NCBI GenBank assembly: GCA_963978895.1
Contig: OZ022244.1
Coordinates: 4,700,853 to 4,764,852, forward strand
Direction: 5' to 3'
Source of the DNA: Erpobdella octoculata
Lineage: Eukaryota; Annelida; Clitellata; Hirudinida; Erpobdellidae
DNA: 64,000 nucleotides
Part shown: positions 1-39,640 of the stretch, in pieces
How positions within the stretch are numbered: the stretch's first letter is position 1
Layout: the number at the start of each line of letters is the position of its first letter
The notes under the pieces: generated by a model
Told to the model about the DNA's origin: nothing
Databases searched by the model: none
The model's input: only the letters and a program-made list of their open reading frames with translations
Position numbers and translations under genes: made by a program

Positions 1-43
1 CTAGTAAAACACATTGAGTTTGTTGTTAAAATTTATTTTTCTT

Positions 44-8080
<8,037 letters not shown>

Positions 8081-8228
8081 CGTACATTTGTGCTGATGGA
8101 TAGTGCGCTCACTGTCGATTACAATCGGCTATTGGCAGTGAGCATCCGGTCACTGTCAATAGCCAATCGCGTTATTTTGTAGTGCGCGCACTGCCAATAG
8201 ATTCTACGAACAGTTAATTCTGCATAAA
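8081..8228. promoter_or_regulatory. Intergenic strip with repeated inverted CACTGNCAATAG motifs
   Basis: Between the start codon of the SWIM/PHD gene and the truncated copia, GGCTATTGGCAGTGA and TCACTGTCAATAGCC form a hairpin around 8131-8168. Further copies of the core lie near 8105 and 8195. This could be promoter architecture or the terminal repeat of the 8-kb MULE. The opposite end is outside the window, so this is undecided. Confidence 0.4.
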
Positions 8229-11200
8229 ATGGTTGAAGATGATGACATGAATGACCACGTAAGAACATTTTTTGACATTGTTGACAAACTAAATGAAATC
8301 GATCTAGAAGTTCCGGAAGATTTATTGGCAATAATTTTGCTCTATAGTATTCCAGAGAGTTTTGAGAGTTTTAGAATAGCTATTGAATCTCGCGATGAAT
8401 TACCGACTCTTGAAGCACTAAGAATTAAACTCTTAGAAGAATTTCAAGCCAGAAAAAGTCGATGTCAACCTCCGATTGCGAATGCCCTAATAGCAAACAG
8501 AAAAACTTTTCAAAGAAAACCAGTTATTGCTAAAGAACCAGAACCTGAACAGCTCTTCAGATTCAGATGTCACCGATGTTCGAAAGTAGGTCATCGTGCA
8601 AGAGATTGTCGTTCTTCACCTCAGAGAAAATCAAAAATTGGAGGAAGGTCAAGCCATGTTCTTGAAAGATCTACTGAAACTGTTTTCCAAGCTGTATCGA
8701 CCAAAACAACCTGGTGTTTAGATTCTGGTGCAACATCACATATGTGTCCGTCACAAAAAAAGTTTTCTGCTATTTCAAAAATTGACAGAAACCTTTGCTT
8801 AGCAAACGATTCTTCTACTCCAATTGCTGGAATAGGAACTGTGAAAATTGATGTCAACAACAATGGAAAAGATAGAAGGATCATACTGAGCAATTCTCTT
8901 CATGTTCCTGGTCTTAGATCAAATTTAATGTCTGTTGGAAAAATATGCGACAATGGAAACAAAGTTGTATTTGAAAGAAATGCAGCATATGTTGTCTCAG
9001 AAACAGGGGAAGTAAAAACTGTAGCAACAAGACAGAATGGTCTATACTTCGTGAAAGAGATAATTGACTCTGCAGCAGTTGTAAATGAAACGTCCAAGAA
9101 TTTGATTCAAAAATGGCACGAACGTTTCGGTCATCTAAATCAACAGAATCTCAAAGAACTTATGAGAAACAATAAAGTTTTAGGTCTGAAATTTGATTAT
9201 TCGTCGAATTTGCCATATTGTGAAACTTGTATTCGAAGCAAACAGACTCAAAAACCCTTTCCGAAGGAAGCTAGCAATCGATCTTCAGAATTACTTAAAC
9301 TTGTTCATTCTGATATCTGTGGTCCAATGCGTACTGAGTCGAATGGAAGAAAACTTTATCTTGCAACGTTTATTGATGATGCTTCACGTTGGAGTGCAGT
9401 TTACTTCTTGCGAAATAAAAGTGAAATTTTGAAAGTGTTCAGAGAATTTAGAAACTTTGTTGAATGTCAGTTGCAAAAACGTATAAAAGCTTTAAGGACT
9501 GACAATGGCACTGAATATACTAGTAATGAATTCAAAAGTTACTTGAAAGAAAATGGAATACACCATCAGCTTACAGTTGAGTACACTCCGCAACAAAATG
9601 GCGTGGCTGAACGAAGAAACCGTACTCTTGTTGAAATGGCTAGGTGCATGATGCTGCAATCATGTCTTCCATCTTCATTCTGGGCTGAAGCAATAGATAC
9701 CGCGAATTACATACGGAACCGATGTCCGTCCAGAAGTCTAAAAGGTGAAATTCCTGAAAAACTATGGTCTGGAAAGCGACCGACTGTGTCTCATCTACGA
9801 ACATTTGGTGTGAAAGCATTTGCCTTAAATAAAAAACCAGGCAAAGGGAAGTTTGATCCAAGATCACAGGAATACATTTTCATTGGATACGATCAAGAAT
9901 CAAAGGCCTATCGGCTTTGGTCTTCCGAGAAAAGAACAATCATCAAAAGTCGAGATGTTGTTTTCACCGATGATTTCAAATATCAGCAAACGAGACAAAA
10001 TGTTTTTGATTCTGACTTTGTTGAAACTGAAATCTGGAATTCTTCAAAGAAAACACAGTCACAACCTATTTTGAAAGAAGTGGATGTTCCTAAAAAGGAA
10101 ATGATCGATGAGATTGTAAAGTCAAGTCCAAAATCTCAAGAATGTCCGGGTCAAGAATTGAAAAGAACGAGAGGTCGACCAAGGTTACTGCTAGACGGAA
10201 GCAGGGGAAGACCTAAGAAGGTTTACAACTTCGTTCCTGAAGACATGCTTACTGAAGAAATTACTTGTCTGGTTAACTCAAGTGACCCAGTGACAGTTAA
10301 CGAAGCATTAAACGGTTCAAATGCAGATGAATGGAAAAAGGCGATGAAAACAGAATATGAAGCATTGATAAAGAACAACACATGGACTTTGGTTGATCGT
10401 CCTGTTGATGTTAAAACAGTGAAATCAAAGTGGATCTTCAAAACGAAAGTCAAAGCAGATGGATCCATTGAGCGAAGAAAAGTGAAACTTGTTGCAGAAG
10501 GTTTTACGCAGAAGCCTGGAATTGATTTTAACGAAACTTTCTCTCCGGTCGTGAGATTGAATAGTTTACGTTTTATCATGGCCACTGCAGCTCAATTTGG
10601 ACTGGAGGTTCATCAACTCGATGTACAAACTGCTTTTCTCAATGGAGATTTAGAAGAAGAAATTTATTTGGAAATACCAGAAATGATGCATGAATTCATG
10701 GAATCTAAGAATAAACTAGAACTTGAGTCACAACTGAGTTCAAAGGTCTGTCTTTTGAACAAAGCTCTTTATGGTTTGAAACAGTCAGGAAGGCAATGGT
10801 ATAAGAAACTAGACAAACGGTTACATGAAATGGATATGAAATCATCCACAACAGACCCTTGTGTTTACATCAGAAGAAAAAATAAGGTTATCACAATTGT
10901 AGCAATTTATGTTGACGATATCATTGTTGCATCAAATTGTTCAATTGAAATTAAACATATCAAAGATGATCTCATGAAAACCTTTGAAATGAAAGACCTT
11001 GGGAGGATTCAGTACTGTTTGGGAATTGAGTTCAATCAAGATGAAAAAACAAAATCAATCTCAATGAGTCAACCGAAATTCATCGACGAAATCATAGATC
11101 GTTTTGGAATGAGAGATTGCAAGATCGTTAAGACTCCATTGGATCCTAGTTTGAAATTGTCGAAGGATATGTCTCCGAAAACTGACGATGAACAATCAGA

Positions 11201-11303
11201 GATGCAAAAGTATCCATATCAGAATTTGATCGGATCTTTGATGTATCTTGGAAGATCGTACACTGGATTTGTATTTTTGTATGCTGGAGCAGCAGTCACT
11301 TAA
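8229..11303 (+). CDS. Copia gag-pol polyprotein (truncated gag, protease, integrase, reverse transcriptase)
   Basis: The 1024 codons read, in order: the C-terminal part of copia gag, a CCHC knuckle (CHRCSKVGHRARDC, about 113-126), protease (WCLDSGATSHMC, about 161), GAG-pre-integrase (WHERFGHLN), integrase with HSDICGP and DNGTEY, and reverse transcriptase with YVDDIIVAS. Together these make the polyprotein that copies the element's RNA and inserts the DNA. A full copia polyprotein would have more gag at the N-terminus and an intact RNase H. Here the reading jumps in frame from GSLMYLG to RSYTGF, so roughly 85-90 residues between RT and RNase H are missing near 11250. A TAA at 11301-11303 then stops the frame where the family has tryptophan. 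The copy cannot make an intact polyprotein. Confidence 0.9.
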   Translation: MVEDDDMNDHVRTFFDIVDKLNEIDLEVPEDLLAIILLYSIPESFESFRIAIESRDELPTLEALRIKLLEEFQARKSRCQPPIANALIANRKTFQRKPVIAKEPEPEQLFRFRCHRCSKVGHRARDCRSSPQRKSKIGGRSSHVLERSTETVFQAVSTKTTWCLDSGATSHMCPSQKKFSAISKIDRNLCLANDSSTPIAGIGTVKIDVNNNGKDRRIILSNSLHVPGLRSNLMSVGKICDNGNKVVFERNAAYVVSETGEVKTVATRQNGLYFVKEIIDSAAVVNETSKNLIQKWHERFGHLNQQNLKELMRNNKVLGLKFDYSSNLPYCETCIRSKQTQKPFPKEASNRSSELLKLVHSDICGPMRTESNGRKLYLATFIDDASRWSAVYFLRNKSEILKVFREFRNFVECQLQKRIKALRTDNGTEYTSNEFKSYLKENGIHHQLTVEYTPQQNGVAERRNRTLVEMARCMMLQSCLPSSFWAEAIDTANYIRNRCPSRSLKGEIPEKLWSGKRPTVSHLRTFGVKAFALNKKPGKGKFDPRSQEYIFIGYDQESKAYRLWSSEKRTIIKSRDVVFTDDFKYQQTRQNVFDSDFVETEIWNSSKKTQSQPILKEVDVPKKEMIDEIVKSSPKSQECPGQELKRTRGRPRLLLDGSRGRPKKVYNFVPEDMLTEEITCLVNSSDPVTVNEALNGSNADEWKKAMKTEYEALIKNNTWTLVDRPVDVKTVKSKWIFKTKVKADGSIERRKVKLVAEGFTQKPGIDFNETFSPVVRLNSLRFIMATAAQFGLEVHQLDVQTAFLNGDLEEEIYLEIPEMMHEFMESKNKLELESQLSSKVCLLNKALYGLKQSGRQWYKKLDKRLHEMDMKSSTTDPCVYIRRKNKVITIVAIYVDDIIVASNCSIEIKHIKDDLMKTFEMKDLGRIQYCLGIEFNQDEKTKSISMSQPKFIDEIIDRFGMRDCKIVKTPLDPSLKLSKDMSPKTDDEQSEMQKYPYQNLIGSLMYLGRSYTGFVFLYAGAAVT

Positions 11304-11663
11304 GAAGCCAGAAAGCAGAAAACGGTTGCTCTCTCCACAACAGAAGCAGAGTACATGGCGATGTCTGATGCTACTAAAGAAGCCATACACCTAAAGCGTT
11401 TCCTGAATGAAGCTTCGGAAATCCGTGACAGCATCAAGATCTTCTGCGACAACCAAGGTGCCTTAAAGTTAGCGAAGAACCCTGTGTTTCACAACAGAAC
11501 AAAACATATAGACATCCGTTACCACTTTATTCGAGAAGCTCTTGAAAATTGTGAAATTGAATTGGACTATGTTTCAACCGAATCGATGGTAGCAGATATT
11601 TTAACTAAGGGACTGTTCACTCCTAAGCAAAAACTTTGTGTTCAGCAATTAGGTTTACTGTAA
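11304..11663 (+). pseudogene. Copia RNase H C-terminal part, downstream of the in-frame stop
   Basis: It continues in the same frame as the upstream gag-pol. It carries TTEAEYMAMSDATKEA, DNQGALKLAKNP and HNRTKHIDIRYHFIRE, which are RNase H and tail signatures of copia elements, and ends with TAA at 11661-11663. Confidence 0.88.
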
Positions 11664-11761
11664 TGATCTGTGAAGTCGAATGAAACTGAAATGTCTGATT
11701 AAAATGACAGAATTCATGTATGATCTTGTTTATTAGGATTATATATGATCGTGAGGGGAAG

Positions 11762-11889
11762 TGTTGTAAATGTCACGTTCTATATAATGTCTTTCTTCCC
11801 TCCACGTCACTTCCTTCTTCTTCGTTGTTGTTTAACCTTGCTCGCTTGTCGATGTTCGACCGCTACTTTGTTCGTTAATAAATCTAACA
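11762..11889 (+). repeat. Probable copia 3' LTR
   Basis: It starts TG right after a polypurine tract, contains an AATAAA-type signal near 11877, and ends TCTAACA. An alternative end is the CA at about 11911. Confidence 0.5.
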
Positions 11890-11911
11890 CAGTTTTTGAT
11901 AATTTGGTTTC

Positions 11912-12440
11912 CAGGACCTTAAATGTCGGGTAAAACAAGGAACATTTGATTAAAAACTCCAAAACTAAAAATGTAAAAGTTTTACAATTTATTACTTCTT
12001 TTAATAACAAACGGAAGTCAATAGGGTTCGAGAATGGGTGTCTAGGATCAGGGCCGTATTAGAAACTAATTTTGAGCGGTTTTAATATTTTATTTTTAAT
12101 ATCATTTATATTCAAGTCTGCAAAATTATTTCAAAACTAAATTCAAGTGTACAAATAAGAAAGCTTTCAATAAAAAACATATCAAGTTGTAAAAACAGTT
12201 TTTATTTTGTACTTGCAAAATCATTGTTATTAATAGCGGGAATATAAATAAATATTTCAATAGTACAAGATTGCAACGCCTGCCACTTTTTGCAATTTTT
12301 TCTAAAACTTCCTCAGGATCTACGGGGATAATAAATTATCAAAAGCTTTTAATTCGGAAATGCCGATAGAAAAAAAAAATGTTGTAGCGGAACTAAAATT
12401 TAAAAGTGGAACGATCTCAAAGAAATTTTTGCTTTTTCAT
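11912..12440. other. Featureless AT-rich spacer
   Basis: I see no coding region, known repeat end or satellite here. Confidence 0.5.
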
Positions 12441-12450
12441 CGAGACTATA

Positions 12451-12605
12451 GATTCTAGGACTGTTCATCGAAGGACGATTCATCAAAGGACTGTTCATCA
12501 AGGACTATTCATCAAAGGACTATTCACCAAAGGACTATTCATCAAGAGGACGGTTCATCATAAGGACTGTTCATCTAATGTCTATTCATCCAGCGGACTA
12601 TTCAT
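12451..12605 (+). repeat. Terminal minisatellite of foldback-like copy A (left)
   Basis: About ten degenerate units of GGACTRTTCATCAAA. Single-unit variants include ACGATTCATC and GAGGACGGTTCATC. Confidence 0.9.
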
Positions 12606-12735
12606 CAAAAAATTTAATAAAATTGTTTAAGATGTTATTTTCAACCAAAATATGTTGCCAAAATGCAGGGTAATCTATATCAAGTTTACAGTGCTACTCT
12701 GCTTGCATCCAAATACTGTATGCTTTATAATAGAA

Positions 12736-12880
12736 CTAGCGAGGTACCTTGCACTGCCCGGGTTTTTAGAGGTTTTTCGGTCGTTTTTCTCTCTCGCTCC
12801 CGTTTCCTTCCCCGCTTGCTCTCACGTTCCCGGTCACTCTCTCTTCCCGCTTGTCTCCCGCTTGTCACAGCACCAGAAAA
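12736..12880 (-). mobile_element. Helitron-type 3' terminus inside foldback-like copy A
   Basis: CTAG at 12736-12739 borders a decayed hairpin and the CTCGCTCCCG-rich body shared with other Helitron copies. It is also present in copy B, so it was already in the ancestor of both copies. Confidence 0.6.
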
Positions 12881-13132
12881 ACTAAATTCGACTGTTTTCG
12901 TAAACCATATATGTACACATTTACCAAGGCCACAAACACGTCAAAGCATCACCCATGCCCGCTATGTCAAATCTGGCATCGGTCGTTTAACACCAAGGGG
13001 CCACGCTTCAAAGACACTTTTGCCTTGAGCAATCAGCAAGTTTGTAGAAGACATGGCTGTAATATACAACAATTTTATTCGTCACATACAGTAAATAAAA
13101 CAACTAGACAAGAAATAACGTCAAGATCTTAA
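12851..13132 (+). CDS. Small Cys/His-containing open frame inside foldback-like copy A (doubtful)
   Basis: I do not recognise this protein. It contains CPLCQIWHRSFN and VCRRHGCNI and ends with TAA at 13130-13132. Copy B keeps the same frame (26064-25648, minus) with about ten substitutions in the shared stretch, and ends at the same stop. Two C-x2-C/C-x3-H-like groups could suggest a small zinc-binding peptide. Two copies of one recent element would look conserved even without coding, so function is unproven. Confidence 0.25.
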   Translation: MSPACHSTRKTKFDCFRKPYMYTFTKATNTSKHHPCPLCQIWHRSFNTKGPRFKDTFALSNQQVCRRHGCNIQQFYSSHTVNKTTRQEITSRS

Positions 13133-13714
13133 GATCAAACAAACAAAAGACAATTGAATAAAATTTTTTAAAAAACTGCCTTCAACTGTTCGTACAAACT
13201 GTAAGTATATAGTAGTATATACACACTCAAACAGCCAAATACCATAAACCTCAAAACATCACTAACACCCGGTCTACCACTTCTGCCAAACTTCAAAGAG
13301 ACAAACACGCTCGCTTTAGCGAGGTCAGGAAAGGTCATTTCAAAGAGACGCTTACGCTCGTCGATAAATTAACCAGACTCAGATTTCATGCACACTTCAA
13401 ATAAAAACTAAATACATTGGAACTCATTTAATTGATATAAAAGACCTATTTTGTTTTTTTAATAAAAGTTGCGGTAGCGAATAGCGCTGAGAACAGCTAA
13501 AAAATGTTGCGGCGCTGTCATCAACGATCTTGTCAGCCAATAGTACCGCTCTTAACAACCCTGGTTGCCATCACTATTTTTTTTAAATTACTGATATGTT
13601 TGAAATTTATTTTATCAAAGATGAAGAACTGTCTTTTAAAAATACATCAAATTACTTTACGCTGAAAATATCTTGGGTATATATTGATAAAGGTTGCTGA
13701 GTGGCTTCAAAATT

Positions 13715-13880
13715 TGATGAATAGTCCTCTTGATGAATAGTCTTTAGATGAACAGTCCTTATGATGAACCGTCCTCTTGATGAATAGTCCTTTGATGAAT
13801 AGTCTCTTGATGAATAGTCCCTTGATGAATAGTCCTTGATGAACAGTCCCTTGATGAATCGTCCTTCGATGAAAAGTCCG
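13715..13880 (-). repeat. Terminal minisatellite of foldback-like copy A (right, inverted)
   Basis: Units of about 15 bp in the inverse orientation to the left array (TTGATGAATAGTCC and variants). Confidence 0.9.
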
Positions 13881-14079
13881 CATACCGAGACTATATACAT
13901 AAAATTAACGTTGGAAGTTTTCAAGGGTATTTCATATTATCCTAACACAATTGTTCTTATTTTACACCGATTTTATATTTTTCATGATTTCGGGGGGGCG
14001 GGGGGGGGGTTGAACTTTCCTAAATTTTTTCATTTTGATTGTCGATGGCTGCCCTAATCCTATTTCGGGCGACCAAATG

Positions 14080-15400
14080 AATTTGATTTAATCGAGCCAG
14101 CATTTGGGCAGCATACTCGCCGCTGATAAATGCGGCATGGCCACAAAAACAAATACCTTCATCTTCACTTGTGGCATTGGCCGCAACTTGCAAACAGCAT
14201 GGTCAATTCTTTTGTTTGTTTAACGCAGTTTTTTTTAGTGTCGCTGGAGCCTGTGTGATCTTCTGATTCCGCGTTGTGGGCTTGAATACCACGTCAAATC
14301 GCTACATCCCAATCTCCTCACACACGACTGTCGATCACAGCGGGCCCACGCCTGGCTACCATCGGCTCCACGCAACCGAAGCCGCAACTGCACGACACAG
14401 TCAGTTTCCAATCTTCCACCGCTCTTCAATCCCCCAAACTCAGGATTGTGGTCAATGCAGAATTGTCTGATTTTCCCCAGCTCCAGCTCTATTCCCGTGA
14501 GCCACCACCAAAACACAAAATATTTAGCCAAACCACTCTAAGCCTCAGCCCCAATAGCATTCATAAAATTACCTTCAAACTGTTCCGCAACACCCGGGGC
14601 AGCAATTTCTTTAGTTGACTCATTACTCACACTGACATTCAGATCCGCAGACATCACCTGAAGCTCCATTCCATCTATTCAAAAATCACTTTTTTTCAAA
14701 CCAACCCTACTCCAGTGTCCCGGCCCACCATGCACAACAGTTGTCATCACAATACAATTTATCAAGCGACTGCGACCAAATACAAAACTATCGAAAACCT
14801 TTTCTGCAACAGAAACATCTCTGGCAACCTCGATCAAGCAGTCCTCCGAAACCTCTCCTTCGGATCCAACGACCTCCGCAAAATCTGTCAGAGCCAAGCA
14901 ACACTCAGCTACAGGGCCAACTCTGGCGGCGCCCCTCCACAAAACTGGACCATTTCTCTTTTCATTGTTTTTCTCATGACCCACCTGATCCGTGCAGTCT
15001 GTACGGCCGTCATCTGTCACGTGTTCTAAAACACAGCTGTTGGACTCCAGTTCAAACTGGGTTTTGCTGCAGCAACTCACATCATTTTTTTGTCAGCAGC
15101 ACGCTGGTTCAGAACAGTGTCCACCAATGCCTCAGCCCTCTCTGCGACCAAACTTTCAACAGTCGTACCGTCCAGTTCGCACTCAGGCAAACCACTGCCA
15201 GAAACACTACCATTTTCATTCTCTTTGTTGTTGTTTTCTGACAGCAACGCTACACCGACTGCTGTTACTTTATTTTCAGGATAGACCTGACCGCCAAGAA
15301 TCAATATCTTTATTCCTTGTTGTGCTGCTTTGTATTTTTTCTGTGCCGCCATGTTTTCTTCCATCATATTGTCCAGAGATTCTGTTAATTTATTATCTGT
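14080..15400 (-). mobile_element. Gypsy-like LTR retrotransposon 3' remnant
   Basis: On minus, open stretches at 15367-15077 and 15080-14679 share the segment GRTDCTDQVGHEKNN and a 3' flank with the element at 26980-28280, which still has a polypurine tract and LTR. The coding stretches are frameshifted relative to each other. The protein function is not recognised. Confidence 0.5.
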
Positions 15401-16215
15401 AATAAACTCGTATTGCTTTCACCTTTGCCTATTGCCCTGCGTTGAACAGTGGATGGCTTTTAATCGTCTAAAGCTGAATTGCGATAAGACTGAATTATTC
15501 TGGATAGGTGCAAGATCAAAGTTGCAGCAGAGTAAAGCAAAAGCTTTGTTGGTTGCTGGGGCTTTGCTCGTCCCCACAGAAGTAATTCGAAACCTGGGTG
15601 TTTATGTCGATTCTGAGCTTTCCATAAAAGATCATATTTCTAAACTCTCAAAAACATGTTTTTTCCAACTACGACAACTTAGAAGCATACAAAGGTCTCT
15701 GACAAGTGAAGCAATACGTTTCATGCTGCATTCCTTTGTTGTGAGTAGACTTGACTATTGCAACTCTCTATTTACAGGCTTACCTTTTAGTGCTGTTGGA
15801 AAGATTCAACGTATTCAAAATACGGCCGCTCGTTATTTATCTGTGTGGACTAAAGAAACAGTCATGTGACTGCAATAATGAAAACTGAACTCCGGTGGCT
15901 GCGTATCTCTGAGCGCATTACTTTCAAAAGTAGGACTTTAGTCTACAAGGCGCTCCATGGCGTAGCCCCCTTTTATTTACAAGAACTGTGTATTACTGTA
16001 TCTGATAACAATTTGTACTTATCTTGACACAGATTAGCTAGCCGTGGTGACCTAGTTGTTCCCATAATTCGGACAAAAACTTACGGCAGCTGAGCCTTCA
16101 GTATAGCTGGACCGGGAACATGGAACATGATGCCTGCCAGCATTTGAGAAACCACTTTATTCAATTCATTCAAGGCCGAGTTAAAGAAATTTCTATTTGC
16201 GAAATCCTATCCAAA
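15400..16215 (+). pseudogene. Non-LTR retrotransposon reverse transcriptase C-terminal remnant
   Basis: The frame around 15440-15868 gives WMAFNRLKLNCDKTELFWIG, LGVYVDSELSIKDHI and SRLDYCNSLFTGLP, which are hallmarks of the end of the RT domain in jockey/CR1-type elements. Homologous sequence continues after a frame change near 15869 (LRWLRISERITFK, LVYKALHGVAP), with several stops, to about 16215. It is a dead 5'-truncated copy. Confidence 0.82.
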
Positions 16216-16363
16216 TTGATGATCAGAGTGGAATTATTTCAATTTATTTTCCCTGACATGCAGATTTTTGTGTTTTATATTTTTTTGGCTTTAATTTTTA
16301 ATGTTTTGTTTTGTTGTTTTTGTTTTATTGTAAGAGGAGCCCTGATGTGTTTTACAAAAGTTA

Positions 16364-17174
<811 letters not shown>

Positions 17175-17203
17175 GACAGACAGACAGATTAAATTTTTTT
17201 TAA

Positions 17204-17640
17204 TTGTTTATAAATCAAAAACGCATTATTCTATTTAATGTCACCCATCAAAGAACTAACCGAGCTCGACTTTTATTAACTTCGTTGATCCGACGAGTAG
17301 CGGTGAGTGTTTTCAAAAACAACATTTGCGCTGAAATAACAAACAAACAAACAACATTGCAAGCTAATATAAGCGTTGTAATAAAACCATGTGGAACACT
17401 ACATAGTTATAATTCAACAACACCACAAGTAGATGAGTGCAAGAAAAAACATAACTGTAGAGTTGTAAAGATGAAAGATGAAAATACCAATTGATTTCAA
17501 GAACACTACAATGCAGGCAGCCATATTCAGCACTTCAATCGCTTTATTCCCAGTAGAATCACTAGTATTCATTTGACTACTACAGAAGGACATAAGGATG
17601 AGTTGACTTGAGCTGAGTGAACTCCTTGTCCAAGGAAGTT
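17204..17640. other. Unassigned sequence with a short duplicated block
   Basis: A block around 17220-17275 (taatgtcacccatc with flanks) recurs at about 19195-19255, in both cases just after a TA satellite. An open plus frame at 17204-17494 contains four Cys and a VDEC motif but stops before any EGF pattern forms. Confidence 0.4.
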
Positions 17641-17725
17641 ACGCGATGTGGGATTTTATATGGCCGGGAGTTGAACCCAGGACAGTCAAAGACTTTTTTG
17701 CTGTCCCACCACGCCTCTAAACTAT
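17640..17725 (-). repeat. tRNA-derived SINE head
   Basis: On minus, GGTGGGACAGCAAAAAAGTC is followed by a B-box-like GGGTTCAACTCCCGG and then AAGGAGTTCACTC. The last motif recurs after the SINE head at 39483. Confidence 0.5.
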
Positions 17726-17892
17726 TTAAAATCTTTTAAATTATTTTCACGCCATAGTAGTTTAGGCGCATTTAAGAAAGATAATTACAATTTTCATAAA
17801 CGGCTATACGTTTTTAATTTTGTGGCAACAGAAAATTTGTCACGGTTTTACCATAATATGATTATTTGATTCTATTACTGCATGATGAATAT

Positions 17893-18644
17893 TATTCCAT
17901 ATATAGAAAATGAAATTATGTTGGTGTGTATGTATGTATGTATGTATGTATGTATGTATGTATGTATGTATGTATGTATGTATGTATGTATGTATGTATG
18001 TATGTATGTATGTATGTATGTTTGTATTTATGTATGTATGTATGTATGTATGTATGTATGTATGTATGTATGTATGTATGTATGTATGTATGTATGTATG
18101 TATGTATGTATGTATGTGTGTATGTATGTCCTTTATGCATTGCTACACCATTCTTCTGATCGTAATGAAAATTTCACACAACCTTGAGAGTCAATGGAGG
18201 AACATTTTCGCATAAAAAATTGAAATCGGTCATGAAATGAGCGCGGCGGGAGCGGGAGAGCGAGCGGAAACGGAAACTGGAAAATAAACAGGAACGGGTA
18301 CGAGAAAGCAAGCGGGAACAAAAAAGCTACCGAGAGCGAAAGACCAAGCGGGAAAGGGAAAAAGATCAGGAACGGGAGATCACACGGGAGCGGGAATGCG
18401 ACCGGGAGCAAGAAAGCGACCGAGAGCGGAAAAGCGAACGGGAGCGGGAAAGCGACCAAAAACGGGAGATCGACAGGGAACGTGAGAGCGACCGGGAACG
18501 GGAGAGCGACCCGGAACGGGAGAGCAAGCGGGAACGGAAAATCAACCGGAAGCGGGAGAACAAGAGGGGAAGAAAACGGTTGCGAGAGAGTAAAACGATA
18601 TAAAAACCTCTAAAAACCCCGGGCAACAACGAATACCCCGCTAG
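17893..18644 (+). mobile_element. Helitron copy with internal (TGTA)n
   Basis: It ends with a decayed hairpin and CCCCGCTAG before T at 18645. The interior holds the family landmark GATCGTAATGAAAATTTCAC, then AGCGAGCGGAAAC and (CGGGAACGGGAAAGCGAC)-type repeats. A likely 5' TC lies at 17893. Confidence 0.65.
17925..18128. repeat. (TGTA)n microsatellite
   Basis: About 200 bases of TATG/TGTA repeats with few variants, inside the Helitron copy. Confidence 0.95.
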
Positions 18645-18764
18645 TTAATTATCAAATAAATAAATCATTTTTGAACTACTTGTTTTTCAAATAAAATTCA
18701 TGAGCAAATATTACTGAAAATTATTGTCACATTTAATAGTTTTTAAGGCGTTTTTATTTTAAAG

Positions 18765-39167
<20,403 letters not shown>

Positions 39168-39379
39168 ATGACAACAGTCTGGTCATTTCTTATTTGAAAG
39201 ACTGTTTTAGATATTATTGCCAATTTTTTAACATTATATTGTATTTTCAAATTATCTTTGCAAACTTTCATGTTCTACTTATTTGAATTACATTTCCTTG
39301 ACATTATATTATATACATCTGATTTTATAACAAAAATAACAAAAACAGCAAAAACACTTTTAGTTTTTTTTCACATTGC

Positions 39380-39385
39380 AATAAA
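39380..39385 (+). terminator. Polyadenylation signal of the EGF gene
   Basis: AATAAA 213 bases after the stop codon, with another AATAAA-like word just after. Confidence 0.6.
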
Positions 39386-39482
39386 CTAATAAATTTGTAA
39401 AGCTCTTGGTTTGTTTGTTTTCCTATTGCAAGTTTTCAAGTTTAAAAACAAAATTTAAATCTTTCAAAATTTTAGCAAATAG

Positions 39483-39640
39483 AGGCGTTGGTGGCAGAGC
39501 GGTAGAGCGTTCGCCTGTCGATCATTAGGTCGGCAGTTCAAGCCTCACCGGCGTCACCAATGTAACTCCCTTAAGCAAGGAGTTCACTCGCATGGCTAAA
39601 GGGGTAGGCGCCTATAAATGGCTGCTTCTGCAAAGAACCC
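39483..39640 (+). repeat. tRNA-derived SINE
   Basis: A-box-like GGCAGAGCGGTAGAG and B-box-like GGCAGTTCAAGCCTC are spaced as in a tRNA, but the acceptor stem does not pair. CAAGGAGTTCACTC follows. The same head lies inverted near 52560-52480. Confidence 0.7.

Larger units (their letters stand above)
8229..11911 (+). mobile_element. Ty1/copia LTR retrotransposon, 5'-truncated and defective
   Basis: Gag-pol coding starts mid-gag without a 5' LTR. A probable 3' LTR starts TGTTGTAAATG at 11762, directly after the purine-rich GAGGGGAAG. It ends at a CA near 11889 or 11911. Without the 5' LTR the exact end cannot be fixed. Confidence 0.85.
12451..13885. mobile_element. Foldback-like element, copy A, with inverted terminal tandem repeats
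   Basis: The left end is an array of about 15-bp units (GGACTGTTCATCAAA and variants, to about 12605). The right end holds the same array in inverse orientation (about 13715-13880). CGAGACTATA lies directly outside both ends (12441-12450 and 13886-13895), a 10-bp target-site duplication. The interior matches copy B at 24915-26304, which lies in the opposite orientation. It includes a Helitron-like terminus at 12736. Confidence 0.8.

Noticed and set aside
17430..17494. VDEC motif suggesting another EGF exon
   Set aside because: The frame stops after 20 residues, lacks the fifth and sixth cysteines, and no phase-1 donor is present.
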